DNA of 50,843 nucleotides from Bacteroidales bacterium UBA4893 (lineage in GTDB: Bacteria; Bacteroidota; Bacteroidia; Bacteroidales; P3): NCBI GenBank assembly GCA_002399025.1, contig DHCV01000030.1, forward strand, positions 1 to 50,843, written 5' to 3'. The notes below the pieces were generated by a model, which did no database searches, was not told the origin of the DNA, and saw nothing but the letters and a program-made list of their open reading frames with translations. The translations under genes were made by a program, and so were the position numbers. Positions within the stretch are counted from its first letter, which is position 1; the number at the start of each line of letters is the position of its first letter. Shown in pieces: positions 25,206-34,223 of the stretch.

Positions 25206-25877
25206 CTAACGAAGCTTAGCATTAATGGCTTGAAAGTCTTTTTGGATTAGCTCCTTGACCTTCACTAAACCATCCTCCAAAGCCTCTGAGGCAGATTTAC
25301 GTTGAAATTCATAATAACCATGATAGGCAGCCATATAAGTTTTGGCAGTTCCTCTTTCAGAGAACTTTGCAACTAAATTATTCCTCAAATCATATATCTC
25401 AACAATTACTTCTATTTCTGTTTTATTGGCAGCCATAGGCATACCCATAGCATTGAAAATTCCAAGAGTAAAAGCCGAAAGCCAACTCCATTTATAGTTA
25501 TTCTTCTTATAGGCATTTCCAAGTCTTAAAACAATATTCCCTGTTCTTTTCCCTGTTGGGTCCATAATATTGTTTTGAACATCATACACCCACAAATCAC
25601 AACCATCCTGTATTCTCTTTTCGGCAGTATAGATTTTTGTTTTATCATTAACCTCAAACACACCCTTACCATAAGGACTTTCAGGAGAGGTTGAACCATC
25701 AGCCGAATAGGAATTAGCTCCATAAGCATTTTCAAAAGAAGGTACGTCGAACCAAATTGACATACGTGGAAGAATGGTTGCATTTTGATAATCAGGTTGA
25801 AAATCAGCAGGCTTAATTGTTTTACATCCTGCAAACGCAATAGCGATAATAATTACTAAAAAGGATAATTTTTTCAT
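25206..25877 (-). CDS. Lipoprotein of unknown function
   Basis: A 223-residue predicted lipoprotein: MKKLSFLVIIIAIAFAGC ends in a lipobox with Cys18. The rest is a mixed alpha/beta domain with a conserved-looking stretch on expressing aggregated subunits of unknown kind (IVLRLGNAYKKNNYKWSW, TEIEVIVEIYDLRNNLVAKF) and an amphipathic C-terminal helix (SASEALEDGLVKVKELIQKD). I do not recognise the family. It is first in the minus-strand run leading to the T9SS-like genes and has a TATATTTG element 22 bases upstream. Confidence 0.7.
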   Translation of the reverse strand: MKKLSFLVIIIAIAFAGCKTIKPADFQPDYQNATILPRMSIWFDVPSFENAYGANSYSADGSTSPESPYGKGVFEVNDKTKIYTAEKRIQDGCDLWVYDVQNNIMDPTGKRTGNIVLRLGNAYKKNNYKWSWLSAFTLGIFNAMGMPMAANKTEIEVIVEIYDLRNNLVAKFSERGTAKTYMAAYHGYYEFQRKSASEALEDGLVKVKELIQKDFQAINAKLR

Positions 25878-25898
25878 AAAACAAATTTATTCAAGGCA

Positions 25899-25906
25899 CA
25901 AATATA
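25899..25906 (-). promoter_or_regulatory. -7 promoter element for the lipoprotein-PorP-PorE run
   Basis: Reads TATATTTG on the minus strand, 21 bases upstream of the lipoprotein ATG. Confidence 0.45.
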
Positions 25907-25959
25907 CAAAAACTAATTCAAATTCCATATAAAAGAGTAAAAACTAAGAATTATTTCTC

Positions 25960-26001
25960 TAAAACGAAGAATAAATTTACTAAAACGAAGAATAAATTTT
26001 A
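25960..26001 (+). repeat. 21-bp tandem repeat, two copies (variant)
   Basis: Two units of 21 bases start at 25960 and 25981, each TAAAACGAAG followed by AATAAATTTAC or AATAAATTTTA. They share the AATTTACT end with the family at 8700, 31631 and 41069, and contain CGAAG, the complement of its CTTCG. Located between the lipoprotein gene and the dehydrogenase operon. Confidence 0.75.
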
Positions 26002-26166
26002 TCTTATCTTTTAGTCAATAATCTTATTAAATATAGATTTATTGTATGCAAAACATCAACTCTATTGATTTTATCAATAATTACATTGATAATTAGCTTT
26101 GAAATATGGAATATATATATATCGTTTTTGATAAAAATTTGTATTAACAAAATAATAATAAATAAC

Positions 26167-27273
26167 ATGTTTGAAAAATATAATCCAATTAATAAATTAA
26201 TGTTTCAGGTTATCGATAACGATGGAAAGGTTATTGATAAGAAATTAATGCCTAAGGTTTCCGATGAAAGGGTACTGAAAGCTTATAAGGATATGCTTTT
26301 TGCTCGCACAGCCGATTTGCAGATTGTTTCATATCAACGTCAGGGTAGAATTTATACCTATCCACCAAACTATGGTCAAGAGGCTATCTCAGGAGCCACA
26401 GCAGTAATAATTGAAGAGAAAGACTGGTTGGTTCCAGCTTTTAGAGAGATGGGGGCTATGCTTGCAAAGGGAGTTACACTTAAAGAACTATTCCTTTTGT
26501 TTATGGGCTACGAAGATGGTAATGCTTATAAGAATGCCAATAAAGTTTTGCCTATTAGTGTACCTATTGCTTCCCAATTGCTCCACGCCACTGGTATTGG
26601 ATACGAGATAAAATACAATAAGAAAAAGGAATTAGTATATGCCTTTGTTGGAGATGGAGGAACATCGGAAGGAGATTTCCATGAGGCTGTGAATTTTGCA
26701 GGAGTGTGGAAGGTGCCAGTGATATTTATTATCCAAAACAACCAATACGGAATTTCAACCCCAACAAGAATGCAAACAGCTTCGGATAGTTTGGCAATTA
26801 AAGCTTTGGCTTATGGAGTAAAGGGAATTCAGGTAGATGGTAATGACTTTTTTGCAATGTTAAAAGTTTTGGAAGAATCAAAGAAAGCTTGTGAAAATGG
26901 AGAGGGGCCAATCTTGATTGAAGCAGTAACCTATCGTAAGGGAGCACATACAACAAGTGATGACCCAACAAAGTATAGGACAAAAGAAGAGGAACAAGAG
27001 TGGGATAAGAAAGACCCATTGAAGAGATTAAAGCAATATTTGATTGATAAGAAACTTTGGTCTGAGAAGGAAGAAGAGACGATAATTGAAGACTTTAAGA
27101 AAGAGGTTGACAGGCAGTTTATAGAGGCTGAGAATTATCCGGAGTATAAGGCTGAGGATATATTTAAGTATATGTATGCCGAAATGCCTCAGGAGCTAAA
27201 AGACCAAGAACATAGGCTAAAAGAGTTCTATCGTTGGAAAGAAGAAAGAGTTTCACAAACCAGTAAGAAGTAA
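26167..27273 (+). CDS. 2-oxoacid dehydrogenase E1 component, alpha subunit
   Basis: About 368 residues from ATG 26167. It is the thiamine diphosphate-binding half of the E1 decarboxylase. The ThDP/Mg motif GDGGTSEGDFHEAVNFA... ending IQNNQYGIS lies at about residues 162-192. The phosphorylation-loop region AVTYRKGAHTTSDDPTKYRT resembles branched-chain and pyruvate E1 alpha. An in-frame TTG extension to 26065 would add a hydrophobic stretch with no homology and is rejected. It begins an operon with E1 beta, E2, E3 and lplA-like genes. Pyruvate or branched-chain 2-oxoacids are the likely substrate; sequence alone does not settle it. Confidence 0.9.
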   Translation: MFEKYNPINKLMFQVIDNDGKVIDKKLMPKVSDERVLKAYKDMLFARTADLQIVSYQRQGRIYTYPPNYGQEAISGATAVIIEEKDWLVPAFREMGAMLAKGVTLKELFLLFMGYEDGNAYKNANKVLPISVPIASQLLHATGIGYEIKYNKKKELVYAFVGDGGTSEGDFHEAVNFAGVWKVPVIFIIQNNQYGISTPTRMQTASDSLAIKALAYGVKGIQVDGNDFFAMLKVLEESKKACENGEGPILIEAVTYRKGAHTTSDDPTKYRTKEEEQEWDKKDPLKRLKQYLIDKKLWSEKEEETIIEDFKKEVDRQFIEAENYPEYKAEDIFKYMYAEMPQELKDQEHRLKEFYRWKEERVSQTSKK

Positions 27274-27278
27274 GATTT

Positions 27279-28256
27279 ATGAAGATAATGAATATGGTGG
27301 GTGCCATTAATGATGCACTCGATATAAAATTAAAAGAAGATAATAACGTAGTAGTTTTTGGAGAAGATGTTGGAGTTGAGGGAGGAGTGTTCAGGGTAAC
27401 GGAGAACCTCCAAAAGAAATACGGTGCTGAAAGAGTATTTGACTCCCCACTTGCAGAAAGTGGAATTGTTGGAACTGCAATCGGTATGTCAATTGCAGGA
27501 TTAAGACCTGTGGTAGAGATGCAGTTTTGTGGTTTTATTTATCCTGCAATGAACCAAATCATAAGCCATGCAACAAGAATGAGGAATCGTTCTCGTGGTA
27601 AACTCGAAACCCCAATGGTAATCAGAATGCCTTATGGTGGTGGAATAAATGCCTTGGAGCATCATAGCGAAAGTATGGAAGCATTGTTTGGACATATTCC
27701 AGGACTAAAAGTTATTGCTCCTTCAACACCTCACGACGCAAAGGGAATGCTTATTGCTGCAATTGAAAGCAATGATACAATCCTTTATATGGAGCCTAAG
27801 AGGATTTACAGAGCAATAAAGCAAGAAGTGAGTGAGGATAAATTTAGCATTGAGCTTGGAAAGGCAAATGTTCTAACTCAGGGTAAGGATGTAACCATTG
27901 TGAGTTTTGGAGCTATGATTAGAGAGGTTCAAAAGGCTATGGTTATGGCAAAAGAACAAGGAATTAGTGTTGAGCTAATTGACCTAAGAAGCATTTATCC
28001 AATAGATAGAGAAACTATTAGAAACTCTGTTAAGAAGACAGGTAGAATAATAACCGTTACAGAAGGACCAAAGAGTTTTGGGCTTGGAGCAGAAATTGCA
28101 CAAATTGCAATAGAGGAAGCATTTCTTTCTCTTGAAGCACCTCCTGCAAGGGTTTCGAGTTATGATGTAATTGTACCTCTTCCTAAGGGAGAACATCACT
28201 ATATGCAGGATGCATACAAAATACTTTATGAAATTGAGAAAATCGTTAAATACTAA
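27279..28256 (+). CDS. 2-oxoacid dehydrogenase E1 component, beta subunit
   Basis: A 325-residue partner of E1 alpha, forming the alpha2beta2 decarboxylase. Signatures include VFGEDVGVEGGVFRVTENL, DSPLAESGIVGTAIGMSIAGL, RMPYGGGINALEHHSESMEA and the C-terminal RVSSYDVIVPLPKGEHHYMQD. Length is standard. It starts five bases after E1 alpha. The presence of separate alpha and beta genes is the branched-chain/Gram-positive pyruvate type, not the single-chain E. coli AceE type. Confidence 0.93.
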   Translation: MKIMNMVGAINDALDIKLKEDNNVVVFGEDVGVEGGVFRVTENLQKKYGAERVFDSPLAESGIVGTAIGMSIAGLRPVVEMQFCGFIYPAMNQIISHATRMRNRSRGKLETPMVIRMPYGGGINALEHHSESMEALFGHIPGLKVIAPSTPHDAKGMLIAAIESNDTILYMEPKRIYRAIKQEVSEDKFSIELGKANVLTQGKDVTIVSFGAMIREVQKAMVMAKEQGISVELIDLRSIYPIDRETIRNSVKKTGRIITVTEGPKSFGLGAEIAQIAIEEAFLSLEAPPARVSSYDVIVPLPKGEHHYMQDAYKILYEIEKIVKY

Positions 28257-28262
28257 GGCAAT

Positions 28263-29543
28263 ATGAGATATATATTTAAATTTCCTGATATAGGAGAAGG
28301 TCTTGAAGAAGGAGTAATTGTTCAATGGCATGTTGACAAAGGACAAAAGGTAAAAATGGGGGAAAGCTTGGTTACAATGGAAACTGACAAGGTTGTAACC
28401 GAAATCCCTTCCCCAAGAGATGGAGTTATTGCCGCAAGATATGGTAGTGAAGGCGAAACAATCAAGGTTGGAGCTGCACTTGTGGAGATAGAACTTAATG
28501 CTGATGAGGTTGGAGATTCTCCAATTGAAGATAAACCAAAGGTGGAGAGCGTTGAAGAGGATGGTGCAGGAGTTGTAGGAACATTGGAGGTTGCAGGTAA
28601 TGATTTCGTTCTAACTGCAAGCAAGGAAGGAGTTAGTGAACAGAAAGAGAATAAAACAAGACATACAAAGGCACTTGCTACACCTGTTGCCAGAGCAATG
28701 GCTAAGGATATGGGAATAGATATAAACTTGGTAAGAGGAACTGGTCCAGCTCAAAGGGTAATGAAAGAAGATATTCAGAACCACGCCAAACAAGACTCTA
28801 AAACCCCAATACCTCAACTTTCTTCAACAAAGAATCTTTTGGAGGACAGGCTCGAAATAGAACCTTTGTCTCAAATCCGTAAGACCATTGCAAAGAATAT
28901 GATTCAAAGTAAGCATAATGCTGCTCATATGACAGTATTTGAAGAGGTAGAGATATCTGAATTAGATAGGGTTAGAAAGAAATACAAAGACTATTTCAAG
29001 GATGAGAATATAAGGATAACCTATCTTGCTTTTATTGTAAAAGCTGTGGCTTTGGCTCTTAAAAAACATAAATCCCTAAATGCAGAAATGGATATGGATA
29101 AGGGAGTTATGATTTACAAGAAGTATTATAATATTGGTATAGCTGCTGATACTGAAAAAGGTTTAGTAGTACCAGTAATTAAGAATGCTGATAAATTAAG
29201 CGTTAAGGAAATTGCTTTGGAAATTCAAACTCTTGCAGATAAAGCAAGGGACGGTAAGCTAAGTATGGATGATATGAAGGATGGAACCTTTACAATAACC
29301 AGCTATGGAAGTATTGGAGGACTATTTGCAGTACCTGTAATCAACTACCCTCAGGCAGGAATTCTTGGAATAGGGCGAATTAGTAAACAGCCAATAGTTA
29401 AGGATGATAAATTAGATATTGGACTAATCCTACCTCTTTCCCTAAGCGTTGACCATAGGATTGCCGACGGAGGAGAAACTTCAAGGTTTCTAAACAGAGT
29501 TATGAGTTATTTGAATGAGCCTGTTGGCTTACTAATAGATTAA
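28263..29543 (+). CDS. Dihydrolipoamide acyltransferase (E2)
   Basis: A 426-residue core enzyme. One lipoyl domain at residues 1-80 has Lys43 in METDKVVTE as the lipoylation site. A flexible linker leads to the peripheral subunit-binding domain at about 136-172 (LATPVARAMAKDMGIDINLV, with GPAQRVMKEDI). The acyltransferase domain ends with SVDHRIADGGETSRFL, His398 being catalytic. It transfers the acyl group from lipoamide to CoA. It starts six bases after E1 beta. A single lipoyl domain is common for branched-chain complexes. Confidence 0.93.
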   Translation: MRYIFKFPDIGEGLEEGVIVQWHVDKGQKVKMGESLVTMETDKVVTEIPSPRDGVIAARYGSEGETIKVGAALVEIELNADEVGDSPIEDKPKVESVEEDGAGVVGTLEVAGNDFVLTASKEGVSEQKENKTRHTKALATPVARAMAKDMGIDINLVRGTGPAQRVMKEDIQNHAKQDSKTPIPQLSSTKNLLEDRLEIEPLSQIRKTIAKNMIQSKHNAAHMTVFEEVEISELDRVRKKYKDYFKDENIRITYLAFIVKAVALALKKHKSLNAEMDMDKGVMIYKKYYNIGIAADTEKGLVVPVIKNADKLSVKEIALEIQTLADKARDGKLSMDDMKDGTFTITSYGSIGGLFAVPVINYPQAGILGIGRISKQPIVKDDKLDIGLILPLSLSVDHRIADGGETSRFLNRVMSYLNEPVGLLID

Positions 29544-29547
29544 AATT

Positions 29548-29554
29548 AAGGAGG
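29548..29554 (+). promoter_or_regulatory. Strong Shine-Dalgarno before E3
   Basis: AAGGAGG eight bases before the lpdA ATG. Most starts in this window lack such a site, so this one stands out. Confidence 0.6.
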
Positions 29555-29562
29555 AAAGAAAA

Positions 29563-30915
29563 ATGTATGATTTAATAATAATAGGGTCAGGTCCGGCAGG
29601 ATATGTTGCAGCAATCAGGGCAGCACAACTTGGAATGAAGACTGCATTAATAGAAAAAGACAGAATAGGGGGGATGTGTTTGAACTGGGGATGTATTCCT
29701 TCAAAGTCCATTCTGGAAAGCGTTAAGCTATACGACAAAATAAAGAAGGATGCAGCGAGATATGGGATTGAAGGGATTGAAAAAGGAGGAATTAGTTTCA
29801 ATTGGGATAAGGCAGTGAAGAGAGCAGATTTGAATGTTAAGAAGCTAACCTCAGGAATAGAGTTTTTGTTGAAGAAGAATGGGGTTGAGATAATAAATTC
29901 AGCAGCAAAACTAATTGATAAAAACACAGTTTCGGTTGAGAATAGACAGTTGGAAGCAAAGAATATAATTATCGCAATAGGTTCAACCTCTCCAAAGATA
30001 GAATCTAATGTTGAAGGTTTAGTAATTGAGCCAATGGAAGTATTTAAGGAAAGAGAGCTGCCCGAAAATATTCTGGTATATGGAGAAGGACCAGTTGCAA
30101 TTGAACTTGCACAAGCCTATAACCTAATGGGTAAAAAGGTTTCAATCCTCTTAGAAACAAATTCCTTTATGCCTCTTGCAGATGAATACCTGAGCAACTA
30201 TATCCTCAACAAATTGAAAAAGGATAAGATAAAGGTAGTAATTAATAGCACCGAGATTTCCATTAAGGATAACTACAAGGAAGGAATATTACGAGTGAAC
30301 GATGAGGAAATAGCTTGCGATTTAATTATCAATGCTCGCAACCGTAGAGCCAATAGCTTAGAGAGTGATATTCCAATCGAATTAGAAAATGGATTTATTA
30401 AGGTTGATGAAAGCCTTCAAACATCCTTAGAAGGAGTTTATGCAATTGGCGATGTGAATGGGAAAAGTCATTTTGCGCATATTGCATCGGCAGAAGGACT
30501 TTTTGTAGTAAACAAACTCAATGGAGTAAACGAAAAGCTCGACCTAAGCAAATACCCAATGAATATGTATTCGCAACCTGAGGCGGCACAGATTGGGAAA
30601 ACAGAAAATGAGATAAAGGAAATGAATATTGAATATAAGGTAAGCGAGTTTCCACTTTCAGCCAATGGTAAAGCACTAACCGAAAACTCCAATGAAGGCT
30701 TTATTCGCATGCTTTCAGAGACTAAATATGGAGAAGTGTTGGGAGTGCAGATAGTAGCCAATAATGCAACTGATATGATAAACGAGGCTTCTGCTTATAT
30801 GCAGTTGGAGTCCACTGTTTACGATATTGCAAAAACAGTACATACTCACCCTACAATTTCCGAAGTATTTATGGAAGCAGGATTTGAAGCCGTTGACCAT
30901 GCTATTCACAAATAA
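29563..30915 (+). CDS. lpdA: Dihydrolipoamide dehydrogenase (E3)
   Basis: A 450-residue FAD flavoprotein that reoxidises dihydrolipoamide with NAD+. FAD motif IIGSGPAGYVAAIRAAQLG at residues 6-24; redox disulfide in GGMCLNWGCIPSK (Cys39, Cys44); NAD motif VYGEGPVAIELAQAYNLMG; second FAD motif GVYAIGDVNGKSHFAHIASAEG; C-terminal active-site HTHPTISE. The stretch usually written GRRPN reads RNRRANS here, a departure from consensus. It starts 19 bases after E2. Because every 2-oxoacid complex and the glycine cleavage system needs E3, it may serve other complexes too. Confidence 0.93.
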   Translation: MYDLIIIGSGPAGYVAAIRAAQLGMKTALIEKDRIGGMCLNWGCIPSKSILESVKLYDKIKKDAARYGIEGIEKGGISFNWDKAVKRADLNVKKLTSGIEFLLKKNGVEIINSAAKLIDKNTVSVENRQLEAKNIIIAIGSTSPKIESNVEGLVIEPMEVFKERELPENILVYGEGPVAIELAQAYNLMGKKVSILLETNSFMPLADEYLSNYILNKLKKDKIKVVINSTEISIKDNYKEGILRVNDEEIACDLIINARNRRANSLESDIPIELENGFIKVDESLQTSLEGVYAIGDVNGKSHFAHIASAEGLFVVNKLNGVNEKLDLSKYPMNMYSQPEAAQIGKTENEIKEMNIEYKVSEFPLSANGKALTENSNEGFIRMLSETKYGEVLGVQIVANNATDMINEASAYMQLESTVYDIAKTVHTHPTISEVFMEAGFEAVDHAIHK

Positions 30916-30928
30916 TCCCCTATCTGAC

Positions 30929-31564
30929 ATGAGTACTCAACCTGTATTATACGCTTATAATTTGCCTGACTACACAATATTTGAATCTCTAAAGGATTTC
31001 GACTACTATATAGGAGAACCTGATAATATTTATATTGTACTTGGAAGGTCAAATAATATTGAAGGAGCAATAAATTGTGAAAATGTAAAGAAAGATGGAA
31101 TAATTACCCTAAAGCGTCCCTCAGGAGGAGAGTCTGTTATCCTTAGCCCTAATATGCTGATATTCTCATTTAAACAAAAGAGTGACAAGATTCAAAATCC
31201 TGCCAATCTCTTTAAGTTAATCAACTCAAAACTAATTGAGAATCTCAGCAAATTGGGGATAGAGAACCTGTATTCAAAAGGAATATCCGACCTGAGCATA
31301 GGAGAGAAGAAGATTATGGGTTCATCAATGTTTACAAAGAATAAAACAATATTCTATCATGGAGTTCTGAATATTTCGGAAGATGTAGAGCTAATAGAGA
31401 AATACCTAAAGCACCCATCCAAAGAACCAGACTACAGAAAGAAACGCTCCCACCGAGAATTCGTATCCTCCCTCCAAAGAGAAGGCTACAACCTAACCAA
31501 AGCAGAGCTAACCACAGCAATAGAAAACTCCATTCTGGAAATAAGAGAGGCGTTTATAGATTAA
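30929..31564 (+). CDS. Lipoate-protein ligase A-like protein
   Basis: About 211 residues from ATG 30929, thirteen bases after lpdA. An upstream start at 30827 would overlap lpdA heavily and is rejected. It has the biotin/lipoate ligase fold motifs in altered form: LKRPSGGESVILSPNMLIFSF in place of RRxSGGGAVYHD, and GEKKIMGSSMF with the Lys that contacts lipoyl-AMP. The C-terminal accessory domain of E. coli LplA is absent, so it may be an amidotransferase or need a partner. Placement directly after the E2 and E3 genes supports a role in lipoylating Lys43 of E2. The TAA stop lies inside a heptamer repeat. Confidence 0.8.
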   Translation: MSTQPVLYAYNLPDYTIFESLKDFDYYIGEPDNIYIVLGRSNNIEGAINCENVKKDGIITLKRPSGGESVILSPNMLIFSFKQKSDKIQNPANLFKLINSKLIENLSKLGIENLYSKGISDLSIGEKKIMGSSMFTKNKTIFYHGVLNISEDVELIEKYLKHPSKEPDYRKKRSHREFVSSLQREGYNLTKAELTTAIENSILEIREAFID

Positions 31565-31593
31565 TGGTTAATGGTTAATGGTTAATGGTTAAT
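31561..31593 (-). repeat. Heptamer array, about 4.7 copies
   Basis: Plus strand reads TTAATGG repeated four times plus TTAAT; the minus strand is TTAACCA-type. It includes the stop codon of the preceding gene. The complementary orientation occurs at 31809 and 39728. Confidence 0.9.
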
Positions 31594-31630
31594 CTACTTA
31601 AAGTCCTTAAAAAGAAACCAAAAATTGAAT

Positions 31631-31702
31631 CTTCGTTTCAGTAAATTAAAACTTGATTTCAGTAAATTAAAACTTGATTTCAGTAAATTAAAACGAAGAG
31701 TT
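31631..31702 (-). repeat. 21-bp modular tandem repeat
   Basis: The 12-base core AGTAAATTAAAA appears at 31640, 31661 and 31682, exactly 21 bases apart. The 9-mers around the cores are CTTCGTTTC, CTTGATTTC, CTTGATTTC and CGAAGAGTT. This is the reverse orientation of the family at 8700 and 41069. Confidence 0.9.
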
Positions 31703-31808
31703 ATTTTTACTATTCAATTATCAAATTTTGTGATTTATCAAATTGTTCTAAAATTGAAATCACATGATTAAATTGGTCTAAATATTAAATTATTAAGCCA
31801 CAAAGACA

Positions 31809-31843
31809 TTAACCATTAACCATTAATCATTAACCATTAATTA
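31809..31843 (+). repeat. Heptamer array, five copies
   Basis: TTAACCA, TTAACCA, TTAATCA, TTAACCA, TTAATTA in direct succession, inverted relative to the array at 31561-31593. Confidence 0.9.
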
Positions 31844-31913
31844 TTAGTTTAAGTGTAATCTTTCTTGAATGTTGGTGTCTAAGTTAGCAGTAAGATATAA
31901 AATAATACTTTTA

Positions 31914-34151
31914 ATGAATAGATTTATTTTCCTTTTAATTGCTTTGGTTATTGGTGGGTCTTTGTTTGCTCAACATAGGTTTGAGGGTGCGGTTTATGAC
32001 TCTAAAACTAACGAAAAACTTCCTTATGTTAATCTGATTTGGCTTAATACTAAAAAAGGTACTTCGACTGATAGTCTGGGAAATTTTTCCATTAATCTTA
32101 ATCCTAAGATTAAAAAACTTGTGGTTAGCTATATTGGCTATCACTCCGATACTCTTTTGGTGGATAAGCCTATGGCTAATGTTAAGGTGTTTTTGAATGA
32201 GAATTCTACTATGCTCAGGGCGGTTTCTATTAATGAGAGGAAACAAAGTTCTTTCTATTCTAAGATGAGTGTGGAACAAAAAGAGGTTATTTCTTCCGAA
32301 GGACTAAAACATTTGGCTTGTTGCAATTTGGGTGAGAGTTTCGAGAATACTGCAAGTGTTGATGTGGGTTATTCTGATGCTGTGAGTGGTTCAAAGCAAA
32401 TCCAGCTCTTGGGTTTGACAGGTGTCTATTCGCAATTACTTTTAGAGAATATGCCTTTTCTTAGAGGGCTTTCGGCTCCTTTTGGGTTAGGTTATGTACC
32501 TGGAAGTTGGATGGAAAGTATTTCTATTTCTAAGGGAGTTGCTAATGTTGTGCATGGTTATGAGACTGTTACGGGTCAGATTAATCTTGAATATGATAAG
32601 CCTATGGAGGCAGACCCTTTGTTTTTGAACCTCTATGTTAATTCGGAATTGAAAGGTGAGTTGAATGCTAAGGCGAATTTTAAGATTAATGAAAGGTTAT
32701 ATACTGGTATGTTATTGCATTCTTCACTCAATTGGCAGGAGATTGATCATTTGGGAAAGGATGGTTTTATGGATTATCCTCGCCAGTCGCAGTTTAATTT
32801 TGTCAATCGTTGGCAATATGAGGGTAGTAAGTTCCATTCTCACACTTTGGTTAATTATCTTCACGAAAGAAGGACAGGAGGACAAATGGGCTTTAAGCAT
32901 AATATGAGAGGTGATACTTCTCTTTATGGTTTGGGTGGTGATGTTGACAGGTTACATTTTTTCACAAAGAATGGTTGGATGGTTGGTCATTCGGGTTCAA
33001 TTGGAACTCAAATAACTGGTACTTATTTTAGGAATGATCAGTTCTTTGGGCTCAATAATTATTTGGGTGAGCAAAGTGATTTATATGGTAATTTTATTTT
33101 TGCTAACGAAACTCCTCATGCACACCAATATACCGTTGGGCTTTCAATGCGTTATACTAATCTTAGGGAGGACTATATTGCAAATGGTAATGGTACTTTC
33201 TTTAATTCTTCCAATTCTCTGTATTTATATAAGGATGCTTTCTTTAAGGAAGAGATTGTTCCTGGTGCTTTTGGTCAGTTTTCTTTTATTTATGGTGATA
33301 GATTTACTACTACTGCTGGTTTGCGTTACGACTATAATTCCCATTTCGAGGAGCATTTAATAACACCAAGACTTCATTTCCGTTGGAAAATTATGGAGGA
33401 TTTAATTCTTAGAGGTGCTGCTGGCAAGGGTTATAGAAGTGCTAATGTGATTGCAGATAATTTTGGAATACTTGCTTCCTCACGTCAGATTGTTATTAAG
33501 GAAGATTTGATGATGGAGGATGCATTTAATGGAGGTCTAAATATTTATAAGTCATTCAAAACAAAGGATGAAAGGGAGTTTTCAATAACAATGGACTACT
33601 ACTATACTAAATTCATTAATCAGGTGATTATGGATTTGGAACAAGACCCTCGTCAGGCAATATTCTATAATCTTGATGGTAAGTCCTATTCTAATAGTTT
33701 CCAGATGGATATTATGCTTGAACCAATAAAGCGTTTTACTGTTACTTTGGCAGGAAGATATAATGATGTTAAGACAACTTTTGGAGGGGTTTTGATGGAG
33801 AAACCCTATGTGAGTAAGTTAAAGGGCTTGGTTGTGCTTTCATACAAAACAAAATATGATAAGTGGATGTTTGACCTCACAACCCAGTTTAATGGACAGC
33901 AGAGAATACCTAATAATATAGGCGAAAAACAAGGTTATTCTGACCCTTATATCTTTATGCTTGGGCAGGTAACACGTAAGTTTAAGAATTTTGATGTATA
34001 TGTAGGTTGTGAGAATATTACGAACTACACACAAGAAACCCCTGTTATTGGTGCCGATAGACCATTTAGCAATATGTTTGATGCCTCAGTGGTATATGCT
34101 CCTGTTATGGGAAGATTGTTTTATGCAGGACTACGTTTAACGATAAAATAA
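31914..34151 (+). CDS. TonB-dependent outer-membrane receptor, probably for a metal or metal complex
   Basis: About 745 residues from ATG 31914; the TTG extension to 31869 adds residues ahead of a good signal peptide (MNRFIFLLIALVIGGSLFAQ) and is rejected. A carboxypeptidase-regulatory-like domain spans about 21-105, then the plug (EGLKHLACCNLGESFENTAS, SKQIQLLGLTGVYSQLLLEN) with a Cys136-Cys137 pair, then the 22-strand barrel ending in FYAGLRLTIK. The following gene encodes a heavy-metal-associated domain protein 72 bases downstream, which suggests metal or metallophore transport. The ligand is inference. Confidence 0.88.
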   Translation: MNRFIFLLIALVIGGSLFAQHRFEGAVYDSKTNEKLPYVNLIWLNTKKGTSTDSLGNFSINLNPKIKKLVVSYIGYHSDTLLVDKPMANVKVFLNENSTMLRAVSINERKQSSFYSKMSVEQKEVISSEGLKHLACCNLGESFENTASVDVGYSDAVSGSKQIQLLGLTGVYSQLLLENMPFLRGLSAPFGLGYVPGSWMESISISKGVANVVHGYETVTGQINLEYDKPMEADPLFLNLYVNSELKGELNAKANFKINERLYTGMLLHSSLNWQEIDHLGKDGFMDYPRQSQFNFVNRWQYEGSKFHSHTLVNYLHERRTGGQMGFKHNMRGDTSLYGLGGDVDRLHFFTKNGWMVGHSGSIGTQITGTYFRNDQFFGLNNYLGEQSDLYGNFIFANETPHAHQYTVGLSMRYTNLREDYIANGNGTFFNSSNSLYLYKDAFFKEEIVPGAFGQFSFIYGDRFTTTAGLRYDYNSHFEEHLITPRLHFRWKIMEDLILRGAAGKGYRSANVIADNFGILASSRQIVIKEDLMMEDAFNGGLNIYKSFKTKDEREFSITMDYYYTKFINQVIMDLEQDPRQAIFYNLDGKSYSNSFQMDIMLEPIKRFTVTLAGRYNDVKTTFGGVLMEKPYVSKLKGLVVLSYKTKYDKWMFDLTTQFNGQQRIPNNIGEKQGYSDPYIFMLGQVTRKFKNFDVYVGCENITNYTQETPVIGADRPFSNMFDASVVYAPVMGRLFYAGLRLTIK

Positions 34152-34223
34152 TGATGTTTAAAGACTTTAAACTCCTTAATAACCTTAAAAGAATAATATT
34201 AACAATAAAATAAAAATAGAAAA

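Larger units (their letters stand above)
31565..31913. other. Intergenic region with two repeat families
   Basis: No gene seen. It is bounded by oppositely oriented heptamer arrays (31561-31593 and 31809-31843), with a 21-bp modular repeat at 31631-31702 inside. The arrays could pair in a transcript to make a long hairpin closing about 215 bases. Confidence 0.65.

Noticed and set aside
26065..26166. Longer E1 alpha reading from TTG 26065
   Set aside because: Adds a hydrophobic stretch unlike any E1 alpha N-terminus; ATG 26167 fits the family.
30827..30928. Longer lplA-like reading overlapping lpdA
   Set aside because: Overlap of nearly 90 bases in a different frame of a conserved gene, with a good ATG 13 bases after its stop.
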